A program made the position numbers and the translations under genes. Shown here in pieces: positions 35,005 to 45,072 of a stretch of 64,000 bases of DNA. The stretch is from Candidatus Borreliella tachyglossi (GTDB lineage Bacteria > Spirochaetota > Spirochaetia > Borreliales > Borreliaceae). Under the pieces are notes generated by a model. That model had not been told where the DNA came from and searched no databases. It was given only the letters and a program-made list of their open reading frames with translations. Where the stretch lies: the NCBI RefSeq assembly GCF_003076595.1, contig NZ_CP025785.1, positions 190,454 to 254,453 of the forward strand. Direction: 5' to 3'. The stretch's first letter is position 1. Each line of letters begins with the position of its first letter.

Positions 35005-36542
35005 ATACAGTTCAAATAAACAAACTGTTAAATAGTATCTCATTTTTCATAATAAAATTAATTGCTTATTCTTTAATAGCATTATTATCTTTTCTAATAT
35101 CTTACATAATATATAATTCACTATTCTTTACTAGTAAAAAACAAACACTATTTTTAAATGAAACAAAACATTTTCTACCATTTGAATTTCAGGGGAAAAG
35201 AATAAAAATTGCCTTTATTATTAATAAGAGTATAAATATAGATGAACTTACTACTCAAGATATATACAATATCTACAACAATAAAATTTCACATTGGGGA
35301 AGCATATCAGATCAAGTGATTGATATAATCCCCGTTGCAAGTTTGAAATCAAATTTTTCTAGTAAAATTATACTCACAACTTTTATAAAGAATAATGAAT
35401 TTAATAACAGATATATAAGAATTGAAAATTCAAATGAAGAGATAATAAACACTGTAAATAACACATCAGGCGCTATTGGCTACCTAACAAAAGAAGAACT
35501 TGCAAATTTAGATTTTAAAAAATATCCAGAGATTAAATCTCTAAAAATCAAATCAATGTCCATTTTAGTAGGCAAAAAAACACTGCAAAGAAGTGAAAAT
35601 GAAATAATTAATACACTCAGTCTCAATAACATTGAACAGCTACTCATAGGCAAAAAAGATTGGAATGACTTAATATTTAAAAAAATTAAACCAAATATTA
35701 TCAATTACTCAGATTACAACCTGAATGCAATAAAAGAAGTAGAAGACCAAGAGGGCACAATTGCAGTTGTGCCCTGGCATTCTTTCTATAAAAGTAATGC
35801 ACCTTTTCTTAAATTATATTACATAAAAAAAAGCATGCCTTTAAACCTAAATTTCATATTATCTACCCCAAGAAATTCCGGTGCTTATGGAGGTATCTCT
35901 TACTTAATACTTAACACCTTCTATGTTATATTATTAACGGCAATAATCTCAATTTCAATAGGAATTGGAACAGGAATCATGCTTGCAGAATATACTTCAA
36001 ACAAAATATTTTATAAAACAATATCTATGAGCGTTGACATTTTATCATCAATTCCTGCAATTATTTTTGGGCTCTTTGGGCTTATGCTTTTTGTTCCAAT
36101 TTTTGGAATGGGCATACTTTCTGGAGCCATAACAAGTTCTTTGATGATACTGCCAATGATTATCAAAACAACTGAGGAAGCATTCAAATCAATTCCTAAA
36201 TCATACAAATACGCTTCAGCTGCTCTGGGTGCAAATAAAACAGAAACTATAATTAAAATTTTATTGCCCTCTTCTATCCCAGGCATCTTAGTAGGAATCG
36301 TATTGGCGATAGGGCGTGCACTTGGTGAGACAGCTGTACTCCTTTTTACAATGGGAACAAATTTAGGCCTTGCAAGCACTCTAAATGAGCCTGCAAGAAG
36401 TTTAACTGTGCATTTATTATTATTATTTCAAGAAGGACATCTAGACAAAGGTTTTGGAACAGCATCTATACTTATAATAATGATACTTTTAATCAATTTA
36501 ATATCAAAATTTCTAATCAATAAATTATATAGGATAAAATAA
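35001..36542 (+). CDS. pstA: PstA, phosphate permease with inserted PstS-like domain, 513 aa
   Basis: The C-terminal 225 residues are a normal PstA permease core: STPRNSGAYGGI, five helices, the EAA-type loop AFKSIPKSYKYASAALGANK and AIGRALGETAVLL. The first helix is at residues 15-42, as usual. Between them lie about 240 extra residues resembling phosphate-binding proteins: LTTQDIYNIYNNKISHWGSI (81-101) and SGAIGYLTKEEL (about 156-167) match PstS segments in the same operon. A second, weaker copy follows (MSILVGKKTL, IEQLLIGKKDW, GTIAVVPW; about 186-260). Family members are usually about 280 residues. The phosphate-binding Arg and Ser-Gly-Ser of PstS are not kept. GTG start. Confidence 0.92.
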   Translation: MNTVQINKLLNSISFFIIKLIAYSLIALLSFLISYIIYNSLFFTSKKQTLFLNETKHFLPFEFQGKRIKIAFIINKSINIDELTTQDIYNIYNNKISHWGSISDQVIDIIPVASLKSNFSSKIILTTFIKNNEFNNRYIRIENSNEEIINTVNNTSGAIGYLTKEELANLDFKKYPEIKSLKIKSMSILVGKKTLQRSENEIINTLSLNNIEQLLIGKKDWNDLIFKKIKPNIINYSDYNLNAIKEVEDQEGTIAVVPWHSFYKSNAPFLKLYYIKKSMPLNLNFILSTPRNSGAYGGISYLILNTFYVILLTAIISISIGIGTGIMLAEYTSNKIFYKTISMSVDILSSIPAIIFGLFGLMLFVPIFGMGILSGAITSSLMILPMIIKTTEEAFKSIPKSYKYASAALGANKTETIIKILLPSSIPGILVGIVLAIGRALGETAVLLFTMGTNLGLASTLNEPARSLTVHLLLLFQEGHLDKGFGTASILIIMILLINLISKFLINKLYRIK

Positions 36543-37307
36543 ATGAGTCAAGATAAAGCAATCATTAAAACAGAAAACCTAAATTTGTTTTATACAGATT
36601 TTAAAGCATTAAATAACATCAATATATCTATCTTAAGAAATAGTATCACAGCCTTAATAGGTCCATCGGGTTGTGGAAAATCAACATTCCTTAGGACACT
36701 TAATAGAATGAATGATCTTGTGGAAGGCGTTAAAATAGAAGGAAAAGTAATATATGAAGGAAAGAGCATTTACTCAAATAATTTTGATGTTCTTGAGCTT
36801 AGAAGAAGAATTGGAATGGTTTTTCAAACCCCCAATCCCTTCTTAATGTCGGTTTATGACAACATAAGCTATGGTCCTAAAATTCATGGAATTAAAGACA
36901 AAAAAAAGCTCGATGAAGTAGTTGAGAAATCTCTAATAAAATCTGCACTCTGGAATGAAGTTAAAGATAAACTTAATAGAAATGCCTTAAGTCTTTCAGG
37001 AGGGCAACAACAAAGACTTTGCATTGCAAGAACGCTTGCAATTGAACCAAATGTAATATTAATGGACGAACCCACTTCCGCTCTTGACCCAATCTCAACA
37101 GGGAAAATCGAAGAGTTAATAATCAATTTAAAAGAAAGCTATACGATTATTATCGTAACTCATAATATGCAACAAGCTGGACGAATATCTGATAGAACTG
37201 CATTCTTCCTTAACGGATATATTGAAGAAGAAAGCCCAACAGATGAACTATTCTTCAATCCTAAAAATATTAAGACCGAAGAATATATCACTGGAAAATT
37301 TGGTTAA
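36543..37307 (+). CDS. pstB: PstB, phosphate ABC transporter ATPase
   Basis: PstB hydrolyses ATP to drive phosphate import through PstCA. The 254-residue protein has Walker [10 protein letters not shown], the PstB-type [11 protein letters not shown] segment, the signature [16 protein letters not shown], Walker [14 protein letters not shown] and the switch histidine in IVTHNMQQA. The ATG follows the pstA stop with no gap. The stop codon lies in a perfect 12-base palindrome shared with the convergent gufA gene. No PhoU gene follows, unlike many pst operons. Confidence 0.97.
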   Translation: MSQDKAIIKTENLNLFYTDFKALNNINISILRNSITALIGPSGCGKSTFLRTLNRMNDLVEGVKIEGKVIYEGKSIYSNNFDVLELRRRIGMVFQTPNPFLMSVYDNISYGPKIHGIKDKKKLDEVVEKSLIKSALWNEVKDKLNRNALSLSGGQQQRLCIARTLAIEPNVILMDEPTSALDPISTGKIEELIINLKESYTIIIVTHNMQQAGRISDRTAFFLNGYIEEESPTDELFFNPKNIKTEEYITGKFG

Positions 37308-38129
37308 TTAACCTAAAGAAACATCAAGGAACATCATTAAAGTAAATCCAATAACTCCAAATATGGTTGGAACCTTATTGTCCATATCTTTCCTCTTAGA
37401 TTCAGGTATTAATTGCTCAATTGACACATAAATCATTGCTCCTGCAGAGAAAGATAACGCAAAGGGTAAAATTCTAGTAAAAGTATAAACTGCATAAGCT
37501 CCTAGAATTCCTCCAAAAATTTCTACCAAACCTGACATCTGCCCATAATTAAAACATTTCCATAAAGGAACATTCCCTCTTCTTAAAGGCAAAGAAATAG
37601 CCGCACCTTCTGGCATATTTTGAATACCAATTCCTAATGTAAGCACCATAGCTCCAACCAAAGTATGAATATCAGGAGAAGACGCTAGAGCGCCAAAAGC
37701 AACACCAACAGCAAGCCCTTCCGGAAAATTATGTAAAGTAACAGCCGTAAAGAGCAAGAAATCCTTTTTTCCATGCTTTGTTAAATCTTCATCAATAAAT
37801 GTAAGCTTATCAAGATCTGGTACAAATACATCCACAATATATATAAAAAATGCCCCCAAAAGAAATCCAAAAACTGCTGGTACCCATGTAACATACCCAA
37901 GCTCTTCTGCGATCTGTATTGCTGGCTGAATAAGTGAAAAAAAACTAGCAGCAATCATAATCCCTGCTGAAAATCCAAGCATAGCATCCATTATCTTATT
38001 ATTTACCCTTCTGAAAAAAAAGACTGCTGCCGCTCCAAAAGCTGTAGTAAGCCATGTAAAAGTAGAACCTAAAAATCCTAAAAAAACAGGGTGCATAGTC
38101 ACTAAAGAATCCCCCAAATGTTGAAACAT
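37308..38129 (-). CDS. gufA: ZIP-family metal transporter (GufA type)
   Basis: ZIP transporters bring divalent metals into the cell; GufA-type members carry zinc, manganese or iron. The 273-residue protein has eight hydrophobic helices. The signature metal-site helices are HNFPEGLAVGVAFG and, later, NMPEGAAISLPL, with the histidine, asparagine, proline and glutamate pattern expected. Borrelia is known to depend on manganese rather than iron, but the metal preference cannot be read from the sequence. GGAGG stands before the ATG. The gene converges on pstB with zero bases between the stops. Confidence 0.93.
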   Translation of the reverse strand: MFQHLGDSLVTMHPVFLGFLGSTFTWLTTAFGAAAVFFFRRVNNKIMDAMLGFSAGIMIAASFFSLIQPAIQIAEELGYVTWVPAVFGFLLGAFFIYIVDVFVPDLDKLTFIDEDLTKHGKKDFLLFTAVTLHNFPEGLAVGVAFGALASSPDIHTLVGAMVLTLGIGIQNMPEGAAISLPLRRGNVPLWKCFNYGQMSGLVEIFGGILGAYAVYTFTRILPFALSFSAGAMIYVSIEQLIPESKRKDMDNKVPTIFGVIGFTLMMFLDVSLG

Positions 38130-38183
38130 AAATTATCCTCCTAAATTTATTAATATCAATTAAAAATTACTATTCATTAATTA

Positions 38184-39965
38184 TTAATCAGTTAAAATTG
38201 CTTTTATTCTTCTTATACCTGAAGAAGAAGCTTGTTCTTTCTGTATCTTAAAAGTACCCAACTCACTAGTATTCCTAACATGAGGACCACCACAAACTTC
38301 AATGGAAAAACCATCTATTTCATAAACACTTACAATATCATCATATCTTTCACCAAAGAGAGCCATAGCACCCTTAGCCATGGCTTCATCTAGGTTCATT
38401 ATAGATTTCTCCACAGATAATTTACTTTTTATTTGAGAATTAACAATACTCTCAACTTTTCGTATCTCATCCTCTGTCATTTTACGAGGATGGCTAAAAT
38501 CAAATCTTAACCTTTCCGCAGTAATATTGCTGCCTCTCTGCCTTACATGTTCACCCAATACTAATTGAAGTGCCTTATGAAGCAAATGAGTGGCTGTATG
38601 CAATTTAGTAGTTTCATACGTAGAATCAGCAAGTCCCCCCTTGAAAATTTTATCACCTCCCTTCTTAGAAATTTCTTGATGCTTTCTAAAGTGATCCTCA
38701 AAGCTTATTTTATCTACACTAAAACCATGCTCAGATGCCAATTCTTCTGTTATCTCATAAGGAAATCCATAAGTATCATAAAGCTTAAAAGAAATCTCAC
38801 CAGGGATTACTTTTGATGATAGCTTTTGAATTAACCTAATAAATTCTTGTTCACCGTGACGCAAAGTTTTAAAAAATTTTTCTTCTTCTACATTTAATTC
38901 CGTCTTAATAAAATCCCTCTTTTCTGTTAATTCTTTATAAAAAGATTTATAAATCTCTTCAACAGAATCAACAAGGTCTGCTAAAAAATGAGATTCTATA
39001 CCAAGTTTTTTTGCATACCTAATAGCTCGCCTAATTATTCTTCTTAAAACATAACCTTGTCCTATATTAGAAGGAAGAACTGCTAAATTATCAGCTAAAA
39101 TAAAACAACTTGCCTTAATATGATCAGCAATTATTCGAATAGCTCTATCATCCGCTAAATCTTGTCCATAAATTTTACCAGCTATTTTTTCTATTTTATC
39201 AATTATTGGCTTAAATGCATCTGTATCATAAACTGAAGATTTTCCTTGCAAAAATGTAATTGTCCTCTCAATTCCCATTCCAGTATCCACGCATTTACGA
39301 TTAAGTTCTTCATAATTCCCATACTCATCCTTTCTGTATTGCATGAAAACATTATTCCAAATCTCAAAATATTTACCACAAGAGCATGTAATGTCACATT
39401 CTACAGAACATTTCTCTCTTCCAATATCAACAAATATTTCAGTATCTGGTCCACAAGGCCCCACATTTCCAACAGGTCCCCAAAAATTATGCTCTCTTGA
39501 CAGATAAAATATTCTATCACTAGGAATGCCAAGACTCTTCCATACACTAGCTGTCTCGTCATCCCGTGGAATACCCTCCTCACCTTCAAAAACACTAACA
39601 TAAAGTCTATCTTTTGAAATATTCAAGTAACTAGGCGAAGTTAAAAACTCAAAACTATACTTTACAGAAAGCTCTTTAAAATAACCACCAAGAGACCAAT
39701 TTCCAAGCATTTCAAAAAAAGTTAAATGCCTAAGATCGCCAACCTCATCAATATCACCTGTTCTTAAACATTTCTGAACATCAACTAATATATTTCCAGA
39801 TGGATGTACTTCGCCAAGAAGATAAGGAACAAGAGGTTGCATTCCGGCTGTATTAAAAAGTACTGTAGAATCATTATCAGGAATTAAAGACTTACCCGAA
39901 ATTTCACAATGCCCCTTACTCTTAAAAAATTCTATATACCGTTTGCGTAGCTCATCAAGTTTCAC
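38184..39965 (-). CDS. alaS: Alanyl-tRNA synthetase, short form without C-Ala domain
   Basis: AlaRS charges tRNA-Ala. The 593-residue protein has the class II catalytic domain (FFKSKGHCEISGKSLIP, then STVLFNTAGMQPLVPYL and GVRHLTFFEMLGNWS-like block), the tRNA-recognition part, and the editing domain with the HTATHLLHKAL and CGGPHVRNTSELG zinc motifs. It stops soon after this (IKAILTD), so the oligomerisation/C-Ala domain of the usual 870-residue enzyme is absent. I recall the same for other Borrelia. The start is GTG at 39965, overlapping the fliG1 TAG stop by one base, with GAGGAG eight bases upstream. Confidence 0.96.
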   Translation of the reverse strand: MKLDELRKRYIEFFKSKGHCEISGKSLIPDNDSTVLFNTAGMQPLVPYLLGEVHPSGNILVDVQKCLRTGDIDEVGDLRHLTFFEMLGNWSLGGYFKELSVKYSFEFLTSPSYLNISKDRLYVSVFEGEEGIPRDDETASVWKSLGIPSDRIFYLSREHNFWGPVGNVGPCGPDTEIFVDIGREKCSVECDITCSCGKYFEIWNNVFMQYRKDEYGNYEELNRKCVDTGMGIERTITFLQGKSSVYDTDAFKPIIDKIEKIAGKIYGQDLADDRAIRIIADHIKASCFILADNLAVLPSNIGQGYVLRRIIRRAIRYAKKLGIESHFLADLVDSVEEIYKSFYKELTEKRDFIKTELNVEEEKFFKTLRHGEQEFIRLIQKLSSKVIPGEISFKLYDTYGFPYEITEELASEHGFSVDKISFEDHFRKHQEISKKGGDKIFKGGLADSTYETTKLHTATHLLHKALQLVLGEHVRQRGSNITAERLRFDFSHPRKMTEDEIRKVESIVNSQIKSKLSVEKSIMNLDEAMAKGAMALFGERYDDIVSVYEIDGFSIEVCGGPHVRNTSELGTFKIQKEQASSSGIRRIKAILTD

Positions 39966-41182
39966 TAAATAAACTCCTCATTCTTTCTATATATTATCAA
40001 TTCACCCTTCAAAGTTAGATCTTTAATATAACTAACAAAGGATGTAGTCATTGTCTTGATATCCTTTTTTCTTATTCTTTTCAAAAAGATCTCTTCTTCT
40101 AAAATAATCTCTTTACGTCTTCTTGAAACATTAGCAAGAATTTTATTTCTAATCTCATCACTCTTATCTTTAATCATAATTGCAATATTGTTATCTGTAA
40201 ATTCTCTTAAAACATTATGCATGTCATTATCTGTAATTCTAAGTATCACGTCAATGTCAAATATTTTCTCTTTAATCTCACTGTCTTTCACAGGGTCAAA
40301 AGCTTTCATGTCAATCTTACTTAAAAGATTTTTCTCATCCTCAGAATCCATATAACTTAAAATATCAACAAGTATCTTAGAACCATCAAGTTTCTCAGTC
40401 TTAAGTTTACCCTGCATTTTAAACCTACTCTTAAGTCTTTCAGAGATAGTCTCAACCATACCCATATTTAACTGCTTTGGCCTAGCGAGTTCTTTAATAA
40501 ATTGTTTTTTAGTAGTCTCTTCTAGCATAGAAAAAATATATCTTTTCTGCTCTTTGTTTAAATAACTAAATATTATCAGAAGCGTTTTCACATTTTCAGT
40601 TCTAATTAAAGCCCAAAGTTGCTCATGCTCAATACCAGATAAATAGTCAAAAGGCAAAAATGGATCAACTCCTGTAACCTTTTTATAAATCTCTTTTGCC
40701 TTTGATTTACTTAAAGACTTATTTAATAACTCATAAGTAAAATTATCATCAATCTTTAAACTTTTTTTCTCACTTCTTACCAACTCTTCAAACTCTTGAA
40801 TAATTCGTTTTTTGTCATCAGGAGTAATATATTTAATTTTTGCAATTTCTCTAGTAATAGCTATTATATCAGTATCATCAAGCTCAGCCATAATTTTTGC
40901 CGATTTTTCAAGACCAAGAGCTAAAAAATATTTTGCTATTTTTGAGACCTTACTCTCTTTACGAATAAATCCTGGCTTCCCTATTACACTTCCAGAAGAA
41001 CTTAATTCACTGGAAGACCCTCTTTTACCTCTCCTAATAAGATTGATCCAAGATTTAAGCATTGAGCCTTGTATCTCAGCATCAGAAAAATTATTATCTA
41101 AATTTATTCTCTCAACATTCTTAAATGCTTTAACCCCTAAATTTTTCGCACTTTGATATTTGGAAAGTCTAGGATCCTGCAT
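39965..41182 (-). CDS. fliG1: FliG1, flagellar motor switch protein paralogue
   Basis: FliG links the rotor to the torque-generating stators. Borrelia has two: FliG2 is the main rotor protein, and this one (BB0221 type) was reported to act at only one cell pole. The 405-residue protein has the middle domain motif EHEQLWALI (EHPQ in other FliGs) and the C-terminal charged-ridge domain (DVILRITDNDMHNVLREFTDNN and FLKRIRKKD, in parts). The first 130 residues are a divergent N-terminal region. The start is ATG at 41182, with GAGGGGG upstream. The frame is open further, but that would run deeper into pgl. It overlaps pgl by 14 bases. Confidence 0.92.
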   Translation of the reverse strand: MQDPRLSKYQSAKNLGVKAFKNVERINLDNNFSDAEIQGSMLKSWINLIRRGKRGSSSELSSSGSVIGKPGFIRKESKVSKIAKYFLALGLEKSAKIMAELDDTDIIAITREIAKIKYITPDDKKRIIQEFEELVRSEKKSLKIDDNFTYELLNKSLSKSKAKEIYKKVTGVDPFLPFDYLSGIEHEQLWALIRTENVKTLLIIFSYLNKEQKRYIFSMLEETTKKQFIKELARPKQLNMGMVETISERLKSRFKMQGKLKTEKLDGSKILVDILSYMDSEDEKNLLSKIDMKAFDPVKDSEIKEKIFDIDVILRITDNDMHNVLREFTDNNIAIMIKDKSDEIRNKILANVSRRRKEIILEEEIFLKRIRKKDIKTMTTSFVSYIKDLTLKGELIIYRKNEEFI

Positions 41183-41873
41183 AGACCCCCTCAATATTTG
41201 TAAGAACCAATAAACGCGAATGCTCCTCAAAAATCTTGACTGGACATTCCTTCAAAGATATTTTTGCATTTAAAAAATTTTCTAAAGCACCTTTTTTTTC
41301 ATGACCCATAAATAACAACACAAAGGCCTTAGACAAAAGTAATGATTTAGGAGTTAAACTAATTCTCTTAACCGGAAGCTTTGGGGAATCATACTCATAC
41401 TGATACCCCTCCATCTCAGAAAATAAAAGCTTTCTTGAAGGAAAAAGCGACGCAACATGCCCATCATCACCAACAGACAAAATGCTAAGGTCTAATCTTG
41501 TAAATCTAGAATTGAATTCAACATTATAATTATGAATAGCAGATGCTTCATCAAACTCATTGTAAATAAATGGATGTAAATTAGAACTACGAACTAAATT
41601 CTTTTCTACCATTTTCGAAAAAAATCCTTCACTTAAAAGCTTAAAATTACTATCATTGCTATCAAGATCAACACAACGCTCATCCACCAAAAAAAAATGA
41701 GATTTTTTAAGAGAATAATTATGTTCATCAAAGACATTTAGAAACGAAATAATATTACGACCACCACAAATCCCAATACTAGTAAAATCATCTTGATTGA
41801 TATTGTTTGAAAAAAAATCAAAAAATCTTCCCTTTAAATCACTCTCTTTATTAGAATATAAAAATTCCATCAT
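41169..41873 (-). CDS. pgl: 6-phosphogluconolactonase
   Basis: Pgl hydrolyses 6-phosphogluconolactone in the oxidative pentose phosphate pathway, which supplies NADPH. The 234-residue protein has the SIGICGGR region, the FLVDERCVDLDSNDSNF motif, the catalytic VGDDGHVASLFP block and RISLTPKSL near the C-terminus. These match family positions. The 3' end lies under the start of fliG1, and a SIMPL-domain gene precedes it by 18 bases on the same strand, so the set reads SIMPL-pgl-fliG1-alaS. Confidence 0.93.
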   Translation of the reverse strand: MMEFLYSNKESDLKGRFFDFFSNNINQDDFTSIGICGGRNIISFLNVFDEHNYSLKKSHFFLVDERCVDLDSNDSNFKLLSEGFFSKMVEKNLVRSSNLHPFIYNEFDEASAIHNYNVEFNSRFTRLDLSILSVGDDGHVASLFPSRKLLFSEMEGYQYEYDSPKLPVKRISLTPKSLLLSKAFVLLFMGHEKKGALENFLNAKISLKECPVKIFEEHSRLLVLTNIEGVYAGS

Positions 41874-41891
41874 TCTTCCTTACAAATAAAC

Positions 41892-42584
41892 TCAATTTAG
41901 GTAATAAGAAACTGTAGTAACTACCCTTAATATTTTCTTCGAATAAAGTTCATGACTTTCTGCACCTCTATCAACTGGCAGAAATTCAAAATACCCTTGA
42001 TTTGCATTTTTAATTTTTCCCAAAACAGCACCTGAATTATTTGCAAACTCTAAAGCTGCCAATTTAGCATTTTTAATCGAATCTGCTAACATTTTGGGTT
42101 TAACCTCATTGATCTTATCAAAATAATAATATGGGCCACCATGGCTAGTCAAAAGTACTCCCTTATTGTAGAGTTTAATAATGTTTTTACTTACTTGTTC
42201 CATCTTATCAATATCTCTAGTATAAACATTTAAAGAAGCATATGCATTATATTTGTAAATAGACCCCTCATAATTTCCAATACTAAAATTCATAGACCCA
42301 ATCTTTATATCATCCTCATTAAATCCATAACTAACAAAAAAATCTCTTACTGCCAAAAAACTTGCATTATTTAATTTATTAATCTCATCTACAGTATTTC
42401 CAACTGATTCATATTTCAAAGTCCAACTTGAAGAGTTTGAAATAACTTCCCTCTCACTTAAACCCTTAACAGTAATGTAATTTTCATTTTTAGTCCCGAT
42501 GTTCCTTATGCCACCCGATATTATAAAGGCTGATCCTAAAAAAATTAATGATGACAAAAAAACCAATCCCCTACTTTCCAACAT
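41892..42584 (-). CDS. SIMPL-domain (DUF541) exported protein
   Basis: SIMPL/DUF541 proteins are periplasmic or outer-membrane-associated proteins, some linked to oxidative stress defence, with no clear enzymatic role. The 230-residue product has an N-terminal hydrophobic signal or anchor (about residues 7-24). The family start ITVKGLSEREVISNSSSWTL follows, and then the segment NASFLAVRDFFVSYGFNEDDIKIG with conserved spacing. A later part AKLAALEFANNSGAVLGKI also fits. GGAG precedes the ATG. It is first in the run that leads to pgl, fliG1 and alaS. Confidence 0.88.
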   Translation of the reverse strand: MLESRGLVFLSSLIFLGSAFIISGGIRNIGTKNENYITVKGLSEREVISNSSSWTLKYESVGNTVDEINKLNNASFLAVRDFFVSYGFNEDDIKIGSMNFSIGNYEGSIYKYNAYASLNVYTRDIDKMEQVSKNIIKLYNKGVLLTSHGGPYYYFDKINEVKPKMLADSIKNAKLAALEFANNSGAVLGKIKNANQGYFEFLPVDRGAESHELYSKKILRVVTTVSYYLN

Positions 42585-42654
42585 AAATTCTGTCTCCTAC
42601 CTTTTTAGAAATATAAATTGTTAAATTAAACAATTTATTTTAACATATTATGTA

Positions 42655-43662
42655 ATGTTAATAAACCGAAAAATATCAATAGCACCAATGGTAGACATTA
42701 CTGATGAGCACTTTAGATATCTAATAAGATTATTATCAAAAAAAGTTACCCTATATACCCCTATGATTTCTGCCAAGTCAATTATCATGGGAAATTTAAG
42801 CAAGGTTGTAAAGCAAACATCTACGGATTCTCCAATTGCAATTCAAATAGCAACAAACTGTGAAAATGACGCCGCAAGATCCATAGAAATTCTTGAAAAC
42901 AAATTTAATTTTGATGAATATAATCTTAATGTAGGTTGTCCTTCATCTCGAGTTCAAAATGCAAATTATGGCGCCTGCCTAATGCAAGCTCCAATGAAAA
43001 TAGGGAAAATATTGCAAGCTATGCAAAAAAACACAAACAAACCTGTTTCAATCAAGCATAGAATAGGAATAAGAGATAATGAAAAAGAACATGGTAAGGA
43101 AAACTACGTAGAACTCAAACAATTTGTAGAAAAAATTGTAGCATTTGAGATAAAAAATTTTACTGTTCATGCACGAGTAGCAATACTTAATGGCTACTCA
43201 CCTAAGCATAACAGAAATATTCCAAAACTTAGACATGAATTCGTATACAAATTGAAACAAGAGCATAAAAATCTATTTATTGAAACAAATGGAGGGATCG
43301 ATAGTATTGAGAACATAAAGCACCATCTAATTTATGTAGATTCTGTAATGATTGGAAGGGCCGCAGCAGAAAATCCATACTTTATTGCGACAGCCTCAAG
43401 AGATTTCTTGGAAGAAAAAGAAAAAATTCCAACAAGAGAAGAAGTATTATTTAAAATGGCAGATTATATTAAAGAATACACTGAATACCTTTCAATTAAT
43501 ACAGTACTAAAGCACATAATGGGGATAGTATTTGCTAAGGAAGGTGCTTGTAAATTTCGACAAGCCTTAACAGCTCCTTTTTCTAAAAATTTTAAAAATC
43601 ACGAAATACTCTTAAAGGCAATTGAAAGCTTAAAAGCAAACACTTTACAATCTAACTCTTAG
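42655..43662 (+). CDS. dusA: tRNA-dihydrouridine synthase, DusA type
   Basis: Dus enzymes are FMN-dependent reductases that make dihydrouridine in the tRNA D loop. The 335-residue protein starts [17 protein letters not shown]. It carries the FMN and catalytic block [21 protein letters not shown] with the active-site cysteine, KHRIGIRD, the DusA-specific [19 protein letters not shown], and [11 protein letters not shown] followed by [11 protein letters not shown]. No ribosome-binding site is visible before the ATG at 42655. The 3' end overlaps the convergent serS by 11 bases. Confidence 0.94.
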   Translation: MLINRKISIAPMVDITDEHFRYLIRLLSKKVTLYTPMISAKSIIMGNLSKVVKQTSTDSPIAIQIATNCENDAARSIEILENKFNFDEYNLNVGCPSSRVQNANYGACLMQAPMKIGKILQAMQKNTNKPVSIKHRIGIRDNEKEHGKENYVELKQFVEKIVAFEIKNFTVHARVAILNGYSPKHNRNIPKLRHEFVYKLKQEHKNLFIETNGGIDSIENIKHHLIYVDSVMIGRAAAENPYFIATASRDFLEEKEKIPTREEVLFKMADYIKEYTEYLSINTVLKHIMGIVFAKEGACKFRQALTAPFSKNFKNHEILLKAIESLKANTLQSNS

Positions 43663-44926
43663 GGGATATATAGTCAAAGCCTGTGTACTTAACCAAATTC
43701 TTAGGTATGCAAACTCCTCCTTGCTCATCCTGGAAATTCTCAAGTATAGCAATAATAGCTCTTGTTGTAGCTATAGCCGTTCCATTGACCATATGAGCAA
43801 ATTTACTCTGACCATCCTCCTTATATCGAATTTTAAGACGCCTTGACTGATAATCTGTACAATTTGAAGTTGAAGTAACCTCTCCATATTCCCCCTTATC
43901 CCCTCTGCCCGGCATCCACGCCTCAATATCATACTTCCTGTAAGCTGGTGCACCAAGATCGAAAGAACAAACATTTAAAACTCTATAAGGAATCTCAAGT
44001 TCGCTAAAAATCTCCTCTTCTAATGCTAAAAACTCATTATGAATGACTTCAGATTCTTCACTCCTACAAAAACAAAACATTTCAACCTTACTAAATTGAT
44101 GCACTCTATAAAGACCCTTAGAAAATTGCCCAGCTGCCCCGGCCTCTTTCCTAAAGCAATGAGAAACCCCTGCCATTCTTATTGGAGACTTAAGCTCGAG
44201 TATCGTATTATAATAATATCCACCAAGAGTAATCTCAGCTGTTCCAACAAGATACTTGTCTGTATCCTCAATTTTATAAATATTACTCTCATTGCCACGC
44301 GGATTAAATCCAATCCCATCAACTATAAATTCCCTTGCAACATCAGGTGTGATGAATACATCAAAGCCCTTAAGCTTAAGCTTAGCTAAAGCAAAGTTAA
44401 TCAACGCAAACTCTAAAAAGACAGCCTCATTCTTAAGATAATAAAACTTATTACCGCTAACCTCACGTGCCCTCTCAAAATCGAAAAGATCTAATTTAAT
44501 TCCAATCTCTAAATGATCCTTTGGCTTAAAATCAAACGTTGGAATAACACCTGAAACTTTCATTAAAATATTTCCATCTTCACTATCGCTAACAGGTGTA
44601 TCAGGAGCCGAAATGTTTGGAACTTTCTTGTGTTCAATCAAAAGCTTACATGTTATATTCTCCAATTTCTCTTCTAAGACTGAAATTTTCAACTTCAACT
44701 CTTTGCCATTCTCTATTAAAGAACGCCTCAGACAATCATCAATTTTCCTCTTCATAGCATTAGCATTTTCATTCTTTGCTGCATTCAGTTCGCCAATCCT
44801 AGTAACAAGTTTTCTGCGCTCATCATCAAGGTCAATTAAAAGATCAATATCCAATTTTAAACCCCTGTCTTTAATATTTTTACGAACAAGATCTAAATTA
44901 TCTCTTATAAACTTTAAATCAAGCAT
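43652..44926 (-). CDS. serS: Seryl-tRNA synthetase
   Basis: SerRS charges tRNA-Ser. The 424-residue protein has the N-terminal two-helix arm that grips the tRNA variable loop (about residues 30-105, with the typical E-L-x-x-x-R-R-K-L region), motif 1, motif 2 ([26 protein letters not shown]), the serine-specific block [19 protein letters not shown], and motif 3 ([17 protein letters not shown]). GGGAG precedes the ATG. Normal length; no anomaly. Confidence 0.97.
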   Translation of the reverse strand: MLDLKFIRDNLDLVRKNIKDRGLKLDIDLLIDLDDERRKLVTRIGELNAAKNENANAMKRKIDDCLRRSLIENGKELKLKISVLEEKLENITCKLLIEHKKVPNISAPDTPVSDSEDGNILMKVSGVIPTFDFKPKDHLEIGIKLDLFDFERAREVSGNKFYYLKNEAVFLEFALINFALAKLKLKGFDVFITPDVAREFIVDGIGFNPRGNESNIYKIEDTDKYLVGTAEITLGGYYYNTILELKSPIRMAGVSHCFRKEAGAAGQFSKGLYRVHQFSKVEMFCFCRSEESEVIHNEFLALEEEIFSELEIPYRVLNVCSFDLGAPAYRKYDIEAWMPGRGDKGEYGEVTSTSNCTDYQSRRLKIRYKEDGQSKFAHMVNGTAIATTRAIIAILENFQDEQGGVCIPKNLVKYTGFDYISPKS

Positions 44927-45072
44927 TGAATAACTCCCAAAATAGACTTTAACTAAAAACTAATTAAATCCAAACAAAATTATATAAAAACAAGTTATAT
45001 TAGTTAGTATAAGAAGTATTATATAATATTTTAGAATACTCCTAAAATATCTTTAAAAGGAAAAATTGCTTT

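Noticed and set aside
41183-41230. Longer FliG1 start inside pgl
   Set aside because: It lacks a ribosome-binding site and lengthens the overlap with pgl; GAGGGGG precedes the ATG at 41182.
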